Source: a bacterium
GTDB taxonomy: Bacteria > Bacillota > Clostridia > Oscillospirales > Acutalibacteraceae
Reading direction: 5' to 3'
Assembly (NCBI GenBank): GCA_020625875.1
Contig: JAHLAX010000013.1
Location: forward strand, 1 to 33,328
DNA: 33,328 nucleotides
Shown: one piece after another, positions 30,289-33,328 of the stretch
Layout: the number at the start of each line of letters is the position of its first letter
How positions within the stretch are numbered: the stretch's first letter is position 1
Notes under the pieces: generated by a model
Database searches by the model: none
What the model saw: the letters and a program-made list of their open reading frames with translations, nothing else
Told to the model about the DNA's origin: nothing
Program-made: the position numbers and the translations under genes

Positions 30289-31590
30289 ATGGAAATTAAA
30301 CGTGATTCATATTTATCTCAGCTTAAATCATTCGCTTTGGACGGTCAGGTCAAGGTCATAACAGGTATTCGCCGTTGCGGTAAATCCTATCTGCTCCGTA
30401 CAATTTATAGGAATTACTTATACGAGCAAGGTGTAAAGCCCGAACAGATCATAACTGTCGAGCTTGATCTTGCGAAAGATATTCGTTACCGTAACCCACT
30501 GGAGCTTGCGTCATATGTAAGGGGCATTGCCGAGGGCAAAAGCGAACAATACTATCTCTTTGTGGACGAGATTCAGATGTCTGACGAGGTTCCCAATCCT
30601 TACAATCCAGACGGTGCAAAGATACGATTTTATGACGCTCTTAACGACCTCAAAGAACTGTCAAACTTGGATGTGTATGTTACGGGCAGTAACTCAAAAA
30701 TGCTGTCAAGCGATATTCTCTCTGAATTCAGGGGACGTAGCGACGAGATAAGAGTACATCCGCTATCGTTTGCAGAATATTATTCTGCAGCAGGCGGCGA
30801 CAAAACAGAAGCTTTCTTTGATTACGCTCTATACGGAGGTATGCCGCTTGTTCTGTCGCGTCCTGATGATGAAGCAAAAATGAGTTATCTGAAATCTCTT
30901 TTTTCAGAGGTATATATCAAGGATATTATTGATAGAAAAAAGATCAAAAGAGAAGATGTACTTTCGGGTATTTTGGATTTACTATGCTCGTCTGTCGGCT
31001 CTCTTTCTAATCCTTCAAAAATCGCAAACTCAATGAATTCTGTTCAAAAACGAAACGGGGAAAGTATTGTTTCCACCAATACCGTCAGCTCATATATAAG
31101 TCACTTAGAGGATGCTTTTCTATTCAGCGAGTGCAAGCGATATGATGTAAAGGGTAAGTCGTATTTTGACTATCCAAACAAGTATTACTGTGAGGATGTA
31201 GGCTTGCGAAACGCCCGTATCGGCTTCCGTCAAAACGAAATGACGCATATAATGGAAAACATCGTCTATAACGAATTAGCTATACGCCGTTGTTCAGTGG
31301 ATATCGGTATCGTGTATTCTTCCGAGAAAAACAAATCCGGAAATCGTCAAAACGTTGCGAGAGAAATAGATTTTATAGCTACAAAGGGTGGCAAGAAAAT
31401 ATATATCCAATCCGCCTACGCTATGGAAACTGATGATAAAATCGCTACAGAATCCAAACCGCTTTCCCTGACCGGAGATTCTTTCCCGAAGATAATAGTC
31501 AGACAAGATATCCGAAAAAGATGGTATGATGATAACGGATTCCTCAATATCGGTATTATTGATTTTCTTCTTGACGATACAATATTCTGA
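30289..31590 (+). CDS. AAA ATPase with AAA_14 and DUF4143 domains (second copy)
   Basis: 433 residues from the ATG at 30289, which has AGGAG 9 nt upstream; a TTG three codons earlier overlaps that site and is less likely. Walker A is GIRRCGKSY at about 26-34, Walker B is LFVDEIQ near 90, and the sensor is VTGSNSKML near 135. The C-terminal DUF4143 domain has EIDFIATKGGKKIYIQS near 360-375, where Gln-Ser again replaces the Glu-x-Lys of active PD-(D/E)XK nucleases. It shares motifs and layout with the copy at 17430-18650 but is clearly diverged. It points against all neighbouring transfer genes and is bounded by its own promoter and terminator, as expected for an inserted cargo gene. Function is unsettled for the family. 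Confidence 0.88.
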   Translation: MEIKRDSYLSQLKSFALDGQVKVITGIRRCGKSYLLRTIYRNYLYEQGVKPEQIITVELDLAKDIRYRNPLELASYVRGIAEGKSEQYYLFVDEIQMSDEVPNPYNPDGAKIRFYDALNDLKELSNLDVYVTGSNSKMLSSDILSEFRGRSDEIRVHPLSFAEYYSAAGGDKTEAFFDYALYGGMPLVLSRPDDEAKMSYLKSLFSEVYIKDIIDRKKIKREDVLSGILDLLCSSVGSLSNPSKIANSMNSVQKRNGESIVSTNTVSSYISHLEDAFLFSECKRYDVKGKSYFDYPNKYYCEDVGLRNARIGFRQNEMTHIMENIVYNELAIRRCSVDIGIVYSSEKNKSGNRQNVAREIDFIATKGGKKIYIQSAYAMETDDKIATESKPLSLTGDSFPKIIVRQDIRKRWYDDNGFLNIGIIDFLLDDTIF

Positions 31591-31593
31591 TTT

Positions 31594-31626
31594 AAACCGC
31601 AGGTTTTAATATCCTGCGGTTTTTTA
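31594..31626 (+). terminator. Terminator of the second DUF4143 ATPase gene
   Basis: AAACCGCAGG (31594-31603) pairs perfectly with CCTGCGGTTT (31613-31622) around a 9-nt loop; the plus strand runs on in TTTTTT. It lies between two convergent genes, and on the minus strand the AAACC arm could supply U residues, so it may serve both. Confidence 0.9.
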
Positions 31627-33273
31627 TCGCTCTCTATTATCGTTGCTTATTTGAGGTGTTGATTCACATTCCTGTGGCTCGCCGCCGACAAATTCAGGCT
31701 CGTGTTTATCTACGCTCAAAAGGGCGTTGAGTTCATTAAGCCGAGCGTTTTTCTGCTTTAGCTCATCCTCCTGCGCGAAAGGCTTTTCAACTTCGACCTT
31801 TGCGGTTTCAAGTTGTGCTTTAACATCTGCAAGTGCTTCCTCATAATCTTCGAGATCTGATTCCATACCGTCAATAGCGTTATCCATTCTAGTAATGTTA
31901 CCGTAAACATCAGCACCAAGACTGACGGTGTGAGTGTAAGCTCCTTTGATGTTCACCTTGTATTCGTGAGCAAAAGTGTCAAATAAAAGCTCCGTCTTAA
32001 AGCCGCGATACTCTCCGAGAGGAGAAGGTTCGGGGCTTGTCTTGCCTTTACAAGCCTCGATTATCAGTTCTCCCGCTTCTGCTTTTTCTGTATAGTTATA
32101 ATCGTTGATTATCATACCGACAAACTTGCCGTCTTTTTCTTTCGGGTGAGCTTTAGCTGTTTCAATGTCTTTCTTAACACCTTGTATTCTCGCTGTAAGC
32201 CTTGAAATTTCCTGCGGATAATACTTAACAATCCTATCCTCAAGCTCGTATTTTTCAGAGAGATAATTTGATTTAAGCAGGTTCAGCTTCTGCACCTGAA
32301 TGTCCAAATCCATCTTTTCTTTGATGTACGGATTGCCTGTCGCAAGCATTTTTACCTCGGCATAAGATAAAGCTGTCGCGTCAATATCCTCCGCTGAACG
32401 AACAGGAGATTTTGAGGTCATAATCTGGGAAGCGAATTTTTGCTTACCCTCAACAAGCTGATATAGGTACGCGTCAAAAGTCTGCTCGGTGACATAACGG
32501 TAGATATGTACATCGGTGTTTTCATTGCCCTGACGTACAATTCTGCCCGCGCGTTGCTGTAAATCAGAAGGTCGCCACGGACAATCTAAGTCGTGAGAAG
32601 CTATGAGCTTGTCCTGCACATTTGTACCCGCGCCCATCTTCTGAGTAGAGCCCATAAGTATTCTGACTTCGCCTTTTCGGGTTTTCTGAAACAGCTCCCG
32701 TTTCTTAACCTCGGTGTTGGCTTCGTGTATAAAGCGCACCTCGCTTTCGGGGATACCGCGCTCAATCAGTTTTTTGCGAATGTCGGTATATACGGAAAAC
32801 TCCGCGTCGGATTTAGGAGTAGACAGGTCGCAAAATACAAGCTGAGCCGACTTCTGTTCTTTAGTTTCAAGCCATATTCGGTAAATGTTATCAGCACAGG
32901 CGTTAACCTTACTGTTTTCAAAATCAGGGAGCATAGGATTAATCATACGCTGGTCAAGAGCGAGCTTTCTGCCATCGTTTGTGATTTTCAGCATATTATC
33001 CTCGTCGGGCTGTACCATTCTATTTCTAACCTTCTCGGCTCTGTCTGAAAGGCTTTTTACCATATCCTTTTGAACGTCGGACGGTTTAACCGCGATATTC
33101 TCGTAGTGTGCTTCGGGAACGGGAAGGTCAAGCATATCAGCTGTCTTAATATCTGCAACCTCTTTAAACATTGACATCAGTTCCGGCAGATTAAAGAATT
33201 TAGCGAAGCGGGTTTTCGGACGGTAGCCTGAGCCTTCGGGGCAGTGTTTGTCAAGATGTTTTCTGTAACTTTT
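31624..33273 (-). pseudogene. SNF2-like helicase, C-terminal part only (broken near the window edge)
   Basis: From the first ATG (33177) the frame gives 517 residues; it is open back to 33273, where a TAG (33276-33274) ends it. The upstream extension PEGSGYRPKTRFAKFFNLPE matches what normally precedes this point in the giant helicase/methylase-like proteins of Tn1549-type elements, so the frame was once longer. Present are helicase C-terminal motifs: SAQLVFCDLSTPKSD, ILMGSTQKMGAGTNVQ and the arginine-finger motif LQQRAGRIVRQGN. A coiled-coil tail with the LLFDTFAHEYKVNIKG region follows. Family members usually exceed 2,000 residues, with the N-terminal helicase half and often a methylase part. 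Those cannot be joined to this frame here, so it is a truncated or frameshifted gene, unless the break is a sequencing error. Confidence 0.75.
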
Positions 33274-33328
33274 CTAAATCAAATTTATCCGAAAAGAAAC
33301 CGCCTGCAATCTCGTGTCTGCACATATC
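33251..33328 (-). CDS. Fragment of an upstream coding frame ending at the helicase break
   Basis: In a different frame from the helicase, the right edge of the window reads DMCRHEIAGGFFSDKFDLEK, then LQKTS and a TGA (33253-33251). It looks like real protein sequence cut by the same event that broke the helicase: the helicase-like peptide starts within about 10 nt of this stop. Whether it is an earlier part of the same giant protein brought close by a deletion, or a different gene, cannot be told from 78 nt. Confidence 0.4.
   Translation of the reverse strand, partial: DMCRHEIAGGFFSDKFDLEKLQKTS

Noticed and set aside
32593..33048. 151-codon plus-strand frame opposite the helicase fragment
   Set aside because: Antisense to conserved helicase motifs; no ribosome site or neighbour logic.
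1..33328. CRISPR arrays, tRNA or rRNA genes, insertion sequences, integrase or attachment sites
   Set aside because: I saw no regularly spaced repeats, no cloverleaf-like or rRNA sequence, and no transposase or recombinase motif in either strand.

Overview
The window looks like part of an integrative conjugative element (ICE) of the Tn1549 / clostridial CTn type in a low-GC Firmicute. It is probably a gut or rumen Clostridia species close to Ruminococcus/Oscillospiraceae. This rests on the gene order of the transfer module (SNF2-like helicase, Toprim/DUF3991, YodL-DUF3846, DUF3789, MobC, relaxase, PcfB, ArdC-like, VirD4, Maff2/VirB2-like, VirB6-like, PrgI, VirB4, sortase B, CHAP hydrolase), on strong AGGAGG-type ribosome sites, and on a secreted BspA-type leucine-rich repeat protein. 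No integrase, excisionase or attachment site is visible, so the element ends lie outside the window. Species and family names are recalled from known protein families, not from a search.

Layout. 1-230: end of a probable HTH regulator and its terminator. 421-2000: BspA-like surface protein, preceded by an 80-bp decayed copy of part of the CHAP hydrolase gene found at 15 kb. 2024-7734: five-gene minus-strand operon (ECF sigma factor, membrane-anchored putative anti-sigma protein, lipoprotein, ABC permease, ABC ATPase) with its own sigma-A-like promoter. 7792-14779: an AT-rich cargo block bounded by two similar hairpins. It holds a Gabija defence pair (gajA, gajB; minus strand) and a divergent three-gene operon (a MurF-type Mur ligase homologue and two unrecognised membrane proteins; plus strand). 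14778-33328: the conjugation module, read leftward. It is interrupted by two AAA ATPases of the AAA_14/DUF4143 type, at 17430-18650 (minus) and 30289-31590 (plus), each with its own regulatory region.

How the parts work together. MobC and the relaxase would nick an origin of transfer, for which the best candidate is a long imperfect hairpin at 28331-28383. PcfB and the VirD4 coupling protein would pass the strand to a type IV secretion channel built from VirB4, PrgI, VirB6-like and VirB2-like proteins. The CHAP hydrolase would open the peptidoglycan. The cargo (Gabija, Mur ligase operon, DUF4143 ATPases, ABC/sigma operon) would serve host or element fitness.

Most worth a second look: (1) the MurF-like plus two-membrane-protein operon next to Gabija; (2) the leader of the first DUF4143 ATPase, which combines a consensus-like promoter inside a perfect dyad, a 28-codon leader ORF rich in Arg codons, and a 23-pair hairpin that buries the start codon; (3) the second DUF4143 ATPase, with a perfect TTGACA-N17-TATAAT promoter flanked by three copies of an 11-bp motif; (4) the SNF2-like helicase, broken near the right edge of the window.
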